Of a stretch of DNA of 64,000 nt, positions 36,601-49,213 are shown piece by piece. The notes under the pieces were generated by a model. The model was given only the letters and a program-made list of their open reading frames with translations, was not told the origin of the DNA and ran no database searches. Numbering within the stretch: position 1 is the first letter of the stretch; each line of letters begins with the position of its first letter. This stretch comes from Nymphaea colorata (lineage: Eukaryota > Streptophyta > Magnoliopsida > Nymphaeales > Nymphaeaceae). Position numbers and translations under genes: made by a program. Where the stretch lies: assembly GCF_008831285.2 (NCBI RefSeq), contig NC_045151.1:5283682-5347681 (forward strand), given 5' to 3'.

Positions 36601-38816
36601 GATATTGGAAACAAAATCACCTTTTGGCTTTACAAGCTCCCGAAGGGTTGTTTGTCTTATTCATGCTTTTTCTCTTTTCCCCTTTTCCTCCTATTCAAAG
36701 AAACAGAAGCCAACAACAGAAATGATATGAAAGCAGCATGTTGCTTTTGTGAGGAAGGATATACATCTACTGCTTTCATCCAATCCATGTAAACTAAAAT
36801 ATTTAATATAAGTGAAGTTTCAATGAAGGAGACCCCAAGATAACTTCCTAAGGAAAGACAAAACTGGAGAGGTGGTTAATTTCCCGATCATAAGCAGATT
36901 AAAGCTACCCATGAACGATCCACATGAGGTAGCATCAAATTTCGCTAAAAAATTAATGAGGAAAAGAAGTGGTTTCTTCTCAAACTGTGGGAGGAAAGGC
37001 TTTGACCAAATCCACCGCCTGCAACTCACAAATAATATTGTATTTCTGATCTGCCCCTTGCAGGACGGGCAGTCCATATTCTTCTCCATTACATACGCCG
37101 AAAAACTCGTTTAGGTTCTCATCATAAATATTCCACAGACAGAGAGAGAGAGAGAGATCGATTTTGGTGACCAGAGACGTTGATTCGTTAGTTAGCCGTT
37201 AGAATTTAGCAGTTAGGGTTGCCCCTCCCCAACGGCCTCCCCCGGTCGACATTCTTGATTGTTTTTAATCATTGAGATTCAACTCTTCCCTTGCTCCCCT
37301 CCTGATGCCCTTTCTTATTTTAATTTATTGTTTGTTTCTTTGTTTATCAATCATCTGTTTACTAGCGAGACTTTCTGAGCACCTCTCCTCAATTCTCGGG
37401 TGGTGAGGACAATCATCATCACCCTCCTGCCACGCGTTCTTTGAGATATTCAAATGGAGAGAGCAAATCAGGTCCTCATCGCGTATAAATTTCCGATTAT
37501 TAATTTCATTGTTTTCCATCTTCTTGCCTGTGCCGCTCATTTGGTGGAAATGTGTGCCTGCATTGCCCCAGCTTCTGATTCCTTCCCAAACAAAGATGTA
37601 TATCTCCAAAAATGATGCAACTAGCACAAAGACGACCCGACATTACGATTAGTAACATCTTCTTCTACCATCGCTGCCCATCAACAATATCTCCTTTTAA
37701 TTTAATTATGATATACATGCATGGACTTCCATATGAAACATCAATATGTATATCAGTGATTGAATGGCGATTTCGACTATTTAGAAATAACTCATCGGCT
37801 GTCTGATCTATTGTGAACTTGTGATGGACATTGGGAGAAGAATAAACCAAGAAAAGAAAAGGTGTGAACATACTTAGTATTAGTTCACATTCTTTTTTTT
37901 ACAACAATCCATGATCATAACTCGGATAGCTTTCACGAGTGAACTGGGTGACTCCATAGTTAGAGCTACATTTCATTTTTTTTTTTATATGAAATGGCAT
38001 TGGTATAAGAATTTGTTATATGAAATGTCAGATAGGCATTGGTATGAGAATTTGTTAACGGATTATCAACGGTACTTATTGTGTCAATCATTTTCCTTTT
38101 TTCCTTTTTCACAAGAAAAGAGAAAATTATAAAGGGAAATGCAGGGATGCCTTGTCGCTGAACTTTTTGTTTTTCCATCATAATCATTGTCACTTGTATA
38201 ATAAATTATTTCAATCTAGTTGACCTTTACCATTTAATGCTCGAAAGAAATAATTGTGCAATCGCCACTGTAGTTACAATCAACCTCTCTCCCTTGCGGA
38301 ACATGCATGAAGGCAATTAACAAATAAGGATACATGTTCAATCTCAATTGAATATTTTTGGTGAGAGGAGAGAAAATGTGAATGTGTAAGAAACAAGTTA
38401 AACCGTGCAGTTTTATAATTATGAATTTCGATTTTAAGGTCTCCTCTCTTCGTTTTTATGGTTGACTCGCTAAAGAGTAGACATTACATGAAAACGAAAA
38501 AAAAAAAAGAAGCAAAGAAAAGGTGGTAAATGTACAACTATTGATGTTTTAAATGGTATGTAGATTCACTTGTGCCGCTCACACAACATATTTACGTAAT
38601 TAAATATTACATACATATAGATGTTGGCAGGGTCAAGACTGCCAAACAATGTGTTGGGCCATGTGGCCACGTGCAGATATCAGCAGAATCACATTTTGTT
38701 TGTTTTTTTTTTTTTTTTTTTTTTTGTAGTTTATTTTTTTCCCGAAGAAAGCCGGGGACTGTCAAAATAGTGATGATCACTGAAGGGAACTAGGGGCGTT
38801 GTTGTCGTTTTAACTC

Positions 38817-39020
38817 CTCTCTCTCTCTCTCTCTCTCGCTACTCATAATTTGCCGCCACCCGGATTGCAGCCGTCTATCGAGGGGGCACGTTACGAAGCC
38901 ACCGCCTCCCACGTGTTCACGGGCTGCCGGGAGCATTCTTGACGGCATGGGGCAATCACAAGTTCCCACGTGTGCACATGACCGGCGCAATGGCACATGC
39001 CTCTCTCTCTCTCTCTCTCT
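38817..39020. repeat. Paired CT microsatellites, about 180 bp apart
   Basis: A CT run at 38817-38837 and another at 39000-39020 flank a locally GC-rich segment that carries two CCACGTG cores (near 38910 and 38967). No gene was recognised between them. Confidence 0.7.
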
Positions 39021-40289
39021 CATCCCAACCACCACAGACCACCAGGCGACACTCAACTACGAAAATTCCACCAAAATACAATTATTTTCTTTAAATTCCA
39101 ATCGCAGGTCCTCCAGTCTTCCGAAGCCCTTTAGGCGCCATGGCATTCTATGTAGTAGGTGGAATGCTCAAACCATTGGACGAGATGAAACTTATCTTGT
39201 ACCTGAACCATTCGAGGAGTCGAGACTCGTCTTTTTGGATGGTCTGGCCATTTCACCTCATGGTGTAATCTGATAACAATTATCTTGCTTTAGTAAGTAT
39301 TTAATAAACAAATATAGTGTGTGAAGGTTGAAAAAGTCAAAAATGTTTTTGATGACAAAAAGAAGAAAAAAGCAAAAAAAATATCGCCCGTCGAAAGTGT
39401 GAAACACTCAAGTTTTGGTTTTCCAATCAATTAGTCACCTAATATTATAGAAACCGACCTATTTTTAAGAACTGGGTGCTAAAAAAAAAAAAAAAAAAAC
39501 ACTAATGTGCCTGTTAGCAAATGGAACGAGGAAAGTATTCTTATTAGGCCACAAAGTGGGCTGTAGGTGAATTTTTTTTAAAATAATCAAATTAAATTGG
39601 GTTCCCCAAACTTCCAAGCTTCTGAAAGTTTCAACCTCAGTTTTAATGATTCAAGTTTTTTATTGGTTGTTCTCTTCTCTTTCGGTGCCGACTTGTGTTT
39701 TTTCCAACTAACTTTCCTATGGATGCGTTTGTTGTTTCCTTTTCTTTATTGCAAGGAAGAAATAAACAAAGGAAACTGGAGGTTGGGGAAGTTAGGATCC
39801 GGTGCTTGGATTCTAGTTGATTTTCTTTTGAGACAACTTGGGTTTCTTACCGTTGACCTGACGACCGTGAGATGAGGGGCACGGCATGCACTTACATATT
39901 GCACACACCAAGAGGCAGGAACAAACACCCGCATCCCCAGCCCCAACGGACTATACATTTCTACCTTCAAATCGTATCATTTTGGTGGACAGAGTACCGA
40001 CCACCACCGCCACACTTCAGCCTACCACCATCTCCACTACCATAATTTTTTAACCCCTTCTTTGGTACATAGCGACCATGTTGTATCTAAAAAAAAAAAA
40101 AATTACCTCTCACCTCACTACCTACTAGAATATTTTTCCTTTTGTTCACTTTCAAAGGATCATTGTTTTGTTAATTTTTCATATCGTTGAAAAAATTAAT
40201 ATTATTATTTTCTCCAACGATGCCTTAAATGTCAACGTCAGGTCACTCATGGACCACTCATTTTCGCCTTTAAAAAAAAATACAAAGGT

Positions 40290-40321
<32 letters not shown>

Positions 40322-40628
40322 TCAAATCTACTGGATGTCGGATTACTAAAGCATAAAATCTAGGAGATTCAAATATTCTACTGGATGCCGGATGGTTAAA
40401 TCTATGGACTGGATGGGGTCTTCATTGTGCAACTCGTAGGGTTGAACACATATTTGCAACATTATATGAATATTTGCCAATTGCATTGTCAATATCTCTC
40501 GCAAATAGCTTCTTCACCCAGACGAGAGTTAGCGGTGGGGATAAGAAGTCTTTCGCTAGGTATGAAAACGAGAAAGTGCCACTAAATGCGTGACCTTCAC
40601 CGTTTAGTAATAACATTTGGAACTTTGA

Positions 40629-40965
40629 GATATGTAAGTGAAAGCTACCATCATCAATGACACGACCACAAGTACATAAGACAAGACTTGGCTTCTATAA
40701 GTGACGTCTTGGCCTTCTCTAGTGCAGTCTAAAAAAAGAAAAGGTTAGCATGTTCATTTCTCATGCGCATTTCGCTTAATTTGACCACATGAGTAGTGAC
40801 ACCTGGACAGTGATAATCAATACATTTACATCAGTGAGAGCTACCGTTGTTAGTGGCACAAATAGAAGCATGTCAGAGAACACTTGGTTTTTGTAGTGCA
40901 CTTCTCTCCTAACAGTGATGCTTTGGCTTTTTTCGGCACAATCTATCTTGCACTAGAGAAGATTG
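40629..40965. repeat. Diverged direct duplication upstream of copia remnant
   Basis: A block near 40636-40740 (GTGAAAGCTACC, then AATGACACGACCACAAG, ACTTGGCTTCT, CTTGGCCTTCTCTAGTGCA) recurs near 40834-40955 (GTGAGAGCTACC, TAGTGGCACAAATAGAAG, ACTTGGTTTTTGTAGTGCAC, CTTTGGCTTTTTTCGGCACA). The copies are clearly related but heavily diverged. The origin is unclear; TAGTG/CACTA words are frequent, as in DNA-transposon subterminal regions. Confidence 0.5.
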
Positions 40966-41099
40966 ACATCTTATTTCTCATCATATTCTCTTGCCTCCTG
41001 ACAATAGGCATTAGTGATACAATGAGTGGCCTTAAAGAATGCGATAGGTGTCACTGGCATAATTATCATGTTAGTGAAGGTTTGCATGATAAATTAAAA

Positions 41100-44000
41100 C
41101 ACCAATAGTTTCCTTTTTGTTAGCGTCAGTGAAGGTTTGCCTCTACTCCCATATTGGTAGCACCTCCTTTCTGATGGACTACTATGTTAGTAAAGGTTTT
41201 GACAGAATTATGAGCATCTTGACTCATGTATCCTCTAGATTTAAGTTAAATGATGTCTTGCATGTTCCTGGATTCACTCATTTGGTTTCAATTGGCCAAT
41301 TTTCTAAAGATAATGATTGTTGCTTTGTGTTTGACCAACATAGTTTTTGCATTAAGGATCAGGTGACACAGAAAACGTTGGCCAAGGAGCCGCTTAAAGA
41401 TGGACTATACCAATGGCCGAGATCACTATCTACTGTGTTTGTTGCTTAAGGAGAGAGTAGCCATTTTCTTATTAAGAATAAATTATAACTTCGTTGTTGA
41501 GTTGAGGACATGCCAATGGTAGGTTTGTTGGGTTGCTTGAAAAATAGAAGCTAATTTCCAATAATGCATTGCATAGTTCTGAAATGTGCATGGCATGTGT
41601 TTCAACTAAACATCATCGTCTCTCTTATAGCAAATCATATTTCACTGCTAAGAATGCTCTTGAAATATTGCATGTAGATAACTGGAGCGAGCCCATCGGC
41701 CACCCTTCTCGTGGAGGATATCACTTCTGTTTGTTGATTGTTGATGGATACTCCAAAGTTTCATGGCCTTTCCCTCTAATGAAAAAATCGGATGTCTTTA
41801 CAAGTTTCAGCAATTTAAAAAGTTAGTTGAATACTTACTTTAAGAAGAAAATTAAAATTTTGCATAGTGGCGGTGGATGTGAACTTTGGGGAGATGATTT
41901 TTCAGAATTACTGGTTGACAATGGTGTAAAATGTTTGATTTGATGTCCTCACACTTCGAAACAAAACGGTACTATTGAATGCAAACACTAACGTCTGACT
42001 GAAACAAGGTTGTCTCTTCTCATTCATGCCTCCTTACCTATAAGGTTTTGGGTCAATGCCTTTAGAATGACCACCTACTTGATCAATAGATTGCCTAGTT
42101 CAACCATCAGCGCCAGGAGCCCTTTTGGCATACTACTTAACAAGGTCCCAAGTTATGATCATTTAAAAAACCTTCGATTGTACTTGTTTTGCTCTCCTGA
42201 CAACATATAGAAGGCATAAACTTGAACCAAAGAACTCAGGCTTAGGTATCTATAAGATACATGATCAACTATAAAGGATAAATTTGCTACAATATTCTCA
42301 TATCTCAAAGAACCTTATGTCAAGGCATTTCATATTTTATGAAGAAACTTTTCTTTTTCAATGCAAGAAATTTGCTGTCATATTGGAGGACGTTGAATCA
42401 TGGGCCAAGACCTTGTACAAAAGAGAGAGCAATATAGTTGATAGAATCTAAAGCCCTTTTTTGTATAATTACCACCATCAACAACCATTGAAGAAACTAT
42501 TAATCAATCAAGTCTTGAAGTTTTGTCAGCTGCTAAGCCTTCCTCACCCTACATGAGTCACAATTCCCCATTGTCAAATTCCTCATCTGCCCTAGACCTC
42601 ATAGTTGATCTACCTATCTATCCTAATGAACTGGATCAGCCTGTTAGGAATCCACCATATGGTTACACGAAGCATGGATGGATCTTCGAAAGTCAAAGCC
42701 TTGGCCTTCTCTAACCTGAGTCCTATGAAGACAGTCTATGAAATCCTAATTGGAAGCAAGCCATGTTAGAAAAAATGACAACCCTCAAGAGAAATAAACA
42801 TGGTCTTTGATTCCCACTGAAAATGCTGATAACTTGTTGGATGTAAATGGGCATTTAAGGTTAAAAGACATGCTAATGGATATGTTGCTAGGTTTGAAGG
42901 CCCACTTAGTTGTTTAGGGGCTTAGCCATGTTGAAAGAATAGATTACAATGAGACTTTTTTGCTAGTGGTTGAACCAACACCTATTCGTCTAATTTTGTC
43001 GTTGGCTTTGTGCATGAATTGGGTGGTTTACCAGTTGGACACCAATAATGCTTTCTTTCACAGAACTTTGAATAAAGAAATTTATATGATGCAACCCCTG
43101 GATTTGAAGAGAAGGAAAATTCAGTTTGCTGTTTGTATAAAACTTTGTATGGTCTTAAACAAAACCCACGAGCTTGGTTTGAGTGCTTGAAATAGTATCA
43201 GTTGACTATTGGGCTCCAAGAGTGAATGAGGATAATTCACTATTCTTTTGCAATGATTCTCCATGGGTTTTTTTTTGTTTATGTAGATGATGTTATGATT
43301 AGATGAAGCTCCACAAAGATGGTTGATTATATTATTGAAAAGATTGGAAATGAATTTTCAATTGAGCTTCTCAGACAAGTGCATCATTCTTAGGCATTGA
43401 GGTCTTACAAGATGAAGACTCAATGTATGCTTTCACAGCAAAAATACACATATTTAAGACATTTTTGAGGGAACTGGTATGAACATATCAAAGCCTCTAG
43501 CAACACTAGCTATCGCTCGTCTCACTCCTTCAAAGATTGGAACTCAACAATTTGAAAATTCAAGTAAGTAACAAAATGTCGTTGGCACCTTACAATATGC
43601 TACTTTCACTAGGCCCGACATTGCATATATCATGAATAAAGAATGCCAACTTATATGTGATCCATATGTTGAACATTCGCAATATGTGAATCGAATCCTT
43701 TGCTACCTTAAGAAATAGTGAACTATGACATGAGAATGTTTAATGATCTAAATTTGAGTCTCAATGTTTATACCGATGTTGATTGGGCATGATGCCGAGA
43801 TGATCGGACTCTGATTGGTGGATAATTGACATATGTTGGAACAAACCTGATATTATAAAAATATAGCAATTATCAGACAATGGCCAAACCTAGTACAACA
43901 ACAGAATATAAAGTTATAGCCGGAGGAGCTTTCGAAATGTTTTAGATTAAACTATTTCAACATGGAATTAAGGAGAAAGAGAAACTGGTGCTCGCCAACC

Positions 44001-44452
44001 TTGTTTTTCTTGTTTGGATAAAACACATTCAAAAACTTCCATTTTGACAAAGATCACATTGCTGCATGACATATTCAAATAAAATTTATTGAACCTGACT
44101 TACAGATCACATACATGCCAAACCATCAAGGTAAGCAAACATTCAGCATTTTAGAGTTAAGCTAAATCTCATAGAGATTAATTCGAGGGGGATGTTAAGG
44201 AAGTTTACAACTAGATGATGACCATGCCTAAGGACATTGGCAATCTAAATTAGGTCGTGCATCTATCTAGACAAGAAGTTGAAGGTTGCAATGAAAAAAA
44301 CAAGGTCATGTTACTGATAAGGCAAGAGATAAGGGACAATGTCAAGAAAATTATTCTATCATTATCAAAAAGTTTTAATCATTATAAGATGGAACAAAGT
44401 TAATGCAACTCTCATGTTGAGAGTTGAGAGAGCTGCTTGATTTCTATCAACA
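41100..44452 (+). mobile_element. Degenerate Ty1/copia retrotransposon with 3' LTR
   Basis: Domains in copia order on the + strand. The protease/GAG-pre-integrase region (41117-41449) has LNDVLHVPGFTHLVSIGQ. Integrase (41569-42210) has the histidine/cysteine entry HSSEMCMAC, then ILHVDNW, HFCLLIVDGYSKVSW and LINRLPSS. Reverse transcriptase (about 42760-43290) includes VYQLDTNNAFFH and a DD-containing VDDVMI-like motif near 43290. RNase H (about 43765-44160) has YTDVDWA, KPSTTTEYK and a terminal LRLIRGGC. A polypurine tract and a 260-bp LTR follow. Gag and the 5' LTR are not visible, so the 5' end is truncated near 41.1 kb. Stops and frameshifts occur throughout. Confidence 0.8.
44193..44452 (+). 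repeat. 3' LTR of the copia remnant
   Basis: Starts TGTTAAGG directly after the purine tract CGAGGGGGA (44184-44192), just past the RNase H end, and finishes TATCAACA. The TGTT...AACA ends form the usual short inverted repeat. No second copy was found upstream, so the right boundary rests on this end motif. Confidence 0.6.
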
Positions 44453-45637
44453 TCCTATTTGATTTATCACTCTCCCTTCTCATCCTTCTTGCCTTCGCCC
44501 TTCCATTCTCTGATATGTCCCAACCCAATTCCATTAATCCCTCCCATGATGGTGTTTGCTTCTCCTTCACATTCTCCATTCCAGATGCAGCTACTCTCCT
44601 CCATTGGAGTCTTACTACACATCAAATTTCTTATATCACCCGTGCTGTCAAGTGACCCTATTCATCACTAGCAAACTCATTCCTCACATCTTTTCCTTTA
44701 GGATCCTCCTCCAACTCCATCTTTCCTATTAGCCCCCATGCCCCTTTCATTACATCGCAACATGAAGTTTATAACTGGTAGCATTTGTGACATCTATTGC
44801 TCTAATGATCAAATATTTTATGTCGATTTAATATAGTTTATCAAGCCAATCATTGTTGCCACTTTCATGACATTAATTACATGTATTCTTTAGCCTATTT
44901 TTTTTAGTTTCTTCCATGAAGAGGAATAGCATTTTCTATTAAATTGGATTATGGTTTTAGGGCCATCAATATGGTGCTTATCTCGTTTGAATGAACTTGG
45001 CAAGCACACTCACATGGACAAATTTTTCATCTCAAATGGAGTATGTGTTTCTCAGTTTTTACCTTTTTTTATTGCTCTAAGACTTTTCACTAACAAGCCT
45101 CTTTTATAGATTAATTCATCAAACATCCTTGCATAAATATGTTGGCCCTCTACTTTTTGTGAGTGATTTATTTTGCATTATGCATGTTTTACCTAGAAAA
45201 TGCCGTCTTTCTACAAATGCAATACCACTAATTACCACAATGAACAACCAAATTAAGCTACAAGCATCACCAATTGTTTATTGAATGACACCTTTATAAG
45301 CTTGAAACACAAAAGTAGCAATTTGTTCTTATTTCTTGCTGGCAGCTCATTTTGTAATGTTTTGGTTGGTTTTATCTTGTATCAATTTCTGGGATCAAGA
45401 GCATTCATAATGTTGTTCTCCTCTCCCTCTTTCTCTCCCACAAGCCCTACCAATTTTCTCATCTCTTTGTCACTGGCTTTTAACAATAAAGATGAGAATC
45501 TCTCTTTGCTTCTCACTTGCACTCTCTATCTCTATCTTTGCTTTTGTCAATTTATATATGTCTCTCTCTATCTCTCTTCTCTTTCTATTACTATTGGGTA
45601 GAGAATGACATTTACACTCACCTTCAGTAGGCCAGAA
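44453..45637. other. Spacer without recognised gene
   Basis: AT- and pyrimidine-rich sequence. Open frames at 44437-44671 and 45281-45601 are Leu/Ser/Pro-rich, encoded by CT-rich DNA, and show no family motif. No repeat or element boundary seen. Confidence 0.5.
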
Positions 45638-45653
45638 CTCTCTCTCTCTCTCT

Positions 45654-45684
<31 letters not shown>
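45638..45684. repeat. CT/TA microsatellite outside the left arm
   Basis: A CT run followed by a TA run ends exactly where the left inverted arm begins at 45685. Confidence 0.9.
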
Positions 45685-45687
<3 letters not shown>

Positions 45688-46066
45688 GACTAATTTATTG
45701 CACATTGGACAAGTGTGTTAAAATTTTATTATTTTTTTTTTGTAAAAATTCGTCCAGGGTCACCGAGTCACCTCTCTCCACTCCTCTTCTGTCTCACTTG
45801 AGATTAGAGCACCCGTTCATGCATTGTCTGACTGCCTACATTTTGCTGTCCATCATTGTTTGCATGTCCCCCTTCCACAGTTGTCAGCTCAGAATCCTGT
45901 CCATTGGAGGCAGCTCGGATTGCTGTCAATTCTGCCGTTGCATCCAACAACCAGTGGAGTCCCACCGTGCCCTCTCTGCCATCATGCGGACCATCAGCCA
46001 AAATCATCCCACCATTCCCTGTCCATCATCATCTCATCGTCCCCTATCCACCGGCCCCCGTAAGCC
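45685..46066 (+). repeat. Left terminal inverted repeat of the MULE-like element
   Basis: Inverted and diverged counterpart of 48665-49211. The inner end GGCCCCC is followed by GTAAGC, and the right arm has GGGCCCCCAGTGAGT, so a splice-donor-like motif is kept at the inner end of both arms. Three overlapping open frames here (such as 45705-46091) are probably transposon sequence, not genes. Confidence 0.65.
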
Positions 46067-47500
46067 ACATTCTGACCACCTTGGTAAGTAGGATTCTACA
46101 ATATCAATCCTTTGTGCTTATTTCATATAATTTATCCCATGAATGTATGACATGTTTTCTTATTGGTTTCATGTTAAAAGTTGCTGATAACAATTTTTCT
46201 CTACTGTTAGGATACTTGTCTAAAAGTTGCTGATAACAAATATTTATTTGCTGTTAGAAGCCCATGTTTTTAGAAAATTTGATTCTTCAAAGACTAGAGA
46301 TATGAACATGAATACCTATGCACAAGGATGTATATACTCCATAGCACATAGACACATCCATTGCATTATTGGAATCTCAATTGTTTAACTGTAATAAAGG
46401 ATCACATATGATAAGCCCTCCCAACTTGAGTTTGTCAACAGCTTATACATGCAATGCAGAACAAGAGGATCCCTTAAGCTACGAACTTTGATGTGTTGAC
46501 ACTCCTTAGCTGCATAGTTTTCCCTTTTACATGCTTATTAACTCTCCGTTGAATGATTTTGTCATTTTTCACGTGCAAGTATGAATGTGCAGCTAATCAA
46601 AGTAATGTCAAGCACATATGCATATGATATGGTTTATTAGATGCGTATATGTTGCATTAGTTCAAATTGTATGTCATGGTCCAAACATGGGGAAATTGTT
46701 TTATGGATGTGCCCATTGGTTTTGTTTTGTCTTTGATCAAAATATTATTGTCATAATTATTTTAATAATATGTATATTTTTTGTTTATATTATAGGAACC
46801 AACAAATATTGTAATTTTTTCAATGGTGCAACAAAGAAAATGGCTATTTTTTGCAAGAATAGAATTTGTCTTATGCAATGAACAAACTAAATTGTGAATC
46901 GAATAGAAATCCACCATCTTTATGAAGTTATTGAAGCATTGCATGATGGCAGACCGTCATGGAAAGGAGAACAAAATCTAGTTGATGGCATTAGTTGCCT
47001 CTATATTGACAACATTAACATAAACTATATTTCACAAATTTGAAATCACATGTTTGGTCAGTACTGCTCAAGGATGTTACATTATGTTTTCAGTTTGATG
47101 TATAGAAAGACTTAAAGTATGCCGTGACTGGGACCTATTTTCTTTGAACAGACTAATTGAAGCATGACTGAATCCTATCTTCTTTGAATGAACATCATAT
47201 TCTTGTGTTATAACACGTGGGTTTTAGATAAAATATTATTTACAAATCTCAACTAGTGGGCGCCATGTGGATAACATGTTTCGGTTCCACCTTGGTGGAA
47301 TCTTAAACTCTTTGTTCTCACAATGCATTTGTTATACCATACAATTCCCAGCATCTAATAATACCAAAATTTTCCTAATAGAGTATCTAGGTTCAAGGTG
47401 GAACTTGTGCAGCCTGGACCCAAACCTGAGTACACAAGTGCTCACCTCAATTTGCATACATAAAGTCACCCCTCTTTTATGATATATGAGCATATCCTTC
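46067..47500. other. Interior of the MULE-like element, no domain recognised
   Basis: Includes a perfect 19-bp direct repeat (46175-46193 and 46221-46239, TAAAAGTTGCTGATAACAA). The MULE transposase catalytic domain that would be expected downstream of the FAR1 start on the - strand could not be read; it is either deleted or too decayed. Confidence 0.45.
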
Positions 47501-47539
47501 TATTGATTGAATAATATAACGCATCCCACATTTGGTGAT

Positions 47540-48040
47540 TACATGTTCTCTTTTCTTGTCTAATGTTCTTTGTTTCTTAAAGCCATGCCTATTGTAGGCA
47601 AATTGTTTGTAACTCATAACTCCATGTCCGTTCTTCATAGAATCTCATGCGCAAGTATCAAAACCACCCAACATGCATATATGCTATAAAAAACAGTTGT
47701 TTTGCTGTCATTATCAAATTCCATTCCAACACAAGGCACAAGGTCATTGTTAACGTTAATAGTTAATTTAGTATCCACAGCACGTCTCAATATTTATATC
47801 TTTGGCAATCTCTTCTCCTCCAGCCAACTCTTCATCCTCCATAATTTCATTATTCACATTTATTTCTTCATCCACATTAACATCTTCATCCATATATGCA
47901 TCATCATGTGCATTAGTGCCTTCATTTACATTAGTATCTTCAACTACATTAGTTTTTCCCTCCCAGTTCATCTTTCTGTCCATAATAATCACTTCCTCTA
48001 CATTCATCTCTTCATTCATGTTCATCTCTTCATTAACATT
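47540..48040 (-). pseudogene. FAR1-like N-terminal domain remnant with acidic leader
   Basis: On the - strand an acidic stretch of about 80 residues (48025-47768), made of degenerate D/E/N-rich six-residue repeats, is followed after a frame change by VGMEFDNDSKTTVFYSIYA (about 47740-47685). That is a close match to the start of the FAR1 DNA-binding domain (GMEF...A..FY..YA). A later frame carries possible remnants of the basic part. FAR1 domains occur in FHY3/FAR1 transcription factors and in the Mutator-like transposases from which they derive. The inverted-repeat context favours a transposase. Frameshifts and stops make it non-functional. Confidence 0.55.
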
Positions 48041-48050
48041 ACGTATTGCC
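47820..48050. repeat. Degenerate 18-bp minisatellite
   Basis: On the + strand, variants of TTCATCCACATTAACATC recur about every 18 bases, roughly a dozen times. The period is a multiple of three, so the - strand stays open and encodes an acidic repeat such as MNVDEE. Confidence 0.75.
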
Positions 48051-48199
48051 CATACTCAGTTCTGTCTTCAAACATATCAAATTTTCTTGCAACATTAGAT
48101 GCAAATGAGCTACAACTATGTAAGATCACTAATTACCTGCCTATGGCCATTTACAAAAAAATAAGAATAAATTTCAATACTGCATATAATGAGGAGTGA

Positions 48200-48664
48200 A
48201 GTAGCTAATCAAAGAACCAATTATAGCATCTTCAAATTTGCTATTCAATCTAATCTATACATCCTCATCTCTTAAATCAAATGATAATACATGAGAGTAG
48301 GTCACTAAAATAAAATGAAGGATATGAACCCTTCATAAATACAACGACAAACACAAATATCACAATCTGATGGTATAAGGACTTCAGAATAGAAATGTCA
48401 AAATCCTCCAATGTATAAATACTAATTTTACAAATCCAAGCTGGTTCCTCAGATATGCAGAGGCAACAGAAAGTATGGGAACAGTAGTTGCTGAGAGGTT
48501 TGCTGCTGCATTAAGGGATAAGCAAAAAAAAAAGATGGTAGGAATGTGGCTTACCGTGGATAATGTTATCAAATTATGGCCTGAATATATATAAATAAGA
48601 GAATTTAGAATGCAAGTTCACAATTAAATGAGAGAAATAAACTAAACAGTCTTGAAAAAGTATA
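48200..48664. other. Spacer inside the MULE-like element
   Basis: AT-rich sequence between the acidic coding stretch and the right arm, with no protein or repeat recognised. It may contain the promoter and leader of the former transposase gene on the - strand. Confidence 0.4.
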
Positions 48665-49211
48665 GAACTCACTGGGGGCCCGTAGACATGGGATGGTGGT
48701 ATGGTGCAGGCTGATGGTCTGCTTAATGATGGTAAATAGGACACGACAGGACTCCACCGGGCAATGGGCTTCAATAGTGGAATGTGGTTGGCCAGATGAC
48801 ACCAGAAGAGGGGCGGCCAGACGTCACTGGAATGGGCATGGTGGGACTTCATCAGGCGATGGGCTGCAACGGTGGATGGGGGCTAGTAGGCGATGGGTTT
48901 CTTTAGAATGGCGGACAAGGGATGAACAACTGCCACTGGGATTCTGGGCTGACGATGTCAGAATGGGTGCGGCCAGACGGCAGCGAACAATGGAATGGAG
49001 GTAGCCAGATGATGCCAGAAGGGATGCGCTAATCTCAAGCGAGAGCGAAGAGGGGGTGGAGAGGGAGGCCTGAGGCAGCGCCCAATCAAACAGTCGGGGA
49101 CCCTCAACAAATGTAACAAAAAGAAAAAAAGAAGAAAGAGGAGCTTTTAACCCAGCCATCCAATGTGCAATAAATTGGATGGTTATTTTTTCCATGTAGC
49201 CACTAGCTAAC
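48665..49211 (-). repeat. Right terminal inverted repeat of the MULE-like element
   Basis: Inverted counterpart of 45685-46066. It contains an internal duplication (two GTCTGGCCGC-type segments with CCAATG/CCAGTG context), which makes it about 165 bp longer than the left arm. Locally GC-rich, so long open frames appear on both strands; none is a known protein. Confidence 0.65.
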
Positions 49212-49213
49212 TT

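Larger units (their letters stand above)
31250..40600. other. NCED upstream region and intergenic spacer
   Basis: No gene recognised in 9.3 kb. The first kilobase is the NCED promoter, with pyrimidine/purine tracts (31409-31430 and GA repeats at 31700-31715). Open frames such as 31041-31619 and 36820-37089 show no domain. Small features include a 25-bp direct repeat (32684 and 32787), a candidate hAT element (33305-33688), CT/GA microsatellites (34870-34890, 37139-37156, 38817-38837, 39000-39020), a poly-T tract (38701-38725) and an A-tract (39481-39499). Confidence 0.55.

Noticed and set aside
36820-37114. Frames on both strands with a CPSCKGQ motif
   Set aside because: A single Cys pair is not enough for a zinc-finger call. 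No further motif or splice context was found.
47702-48199. 165-codon + strand frame rich in Ile/His/Phe/Ser
   Set aside because: It is the reverse side of the 18-bp minisatellite. The - strand reading leads into a FAR1-like domain and is the better explanation.
48693-49195. Open frames on both strands near 48.7-49.2 kb
   Set aside because: They fall inside the right inverted arm of the MULE-like element and are not kept open in the left arm.
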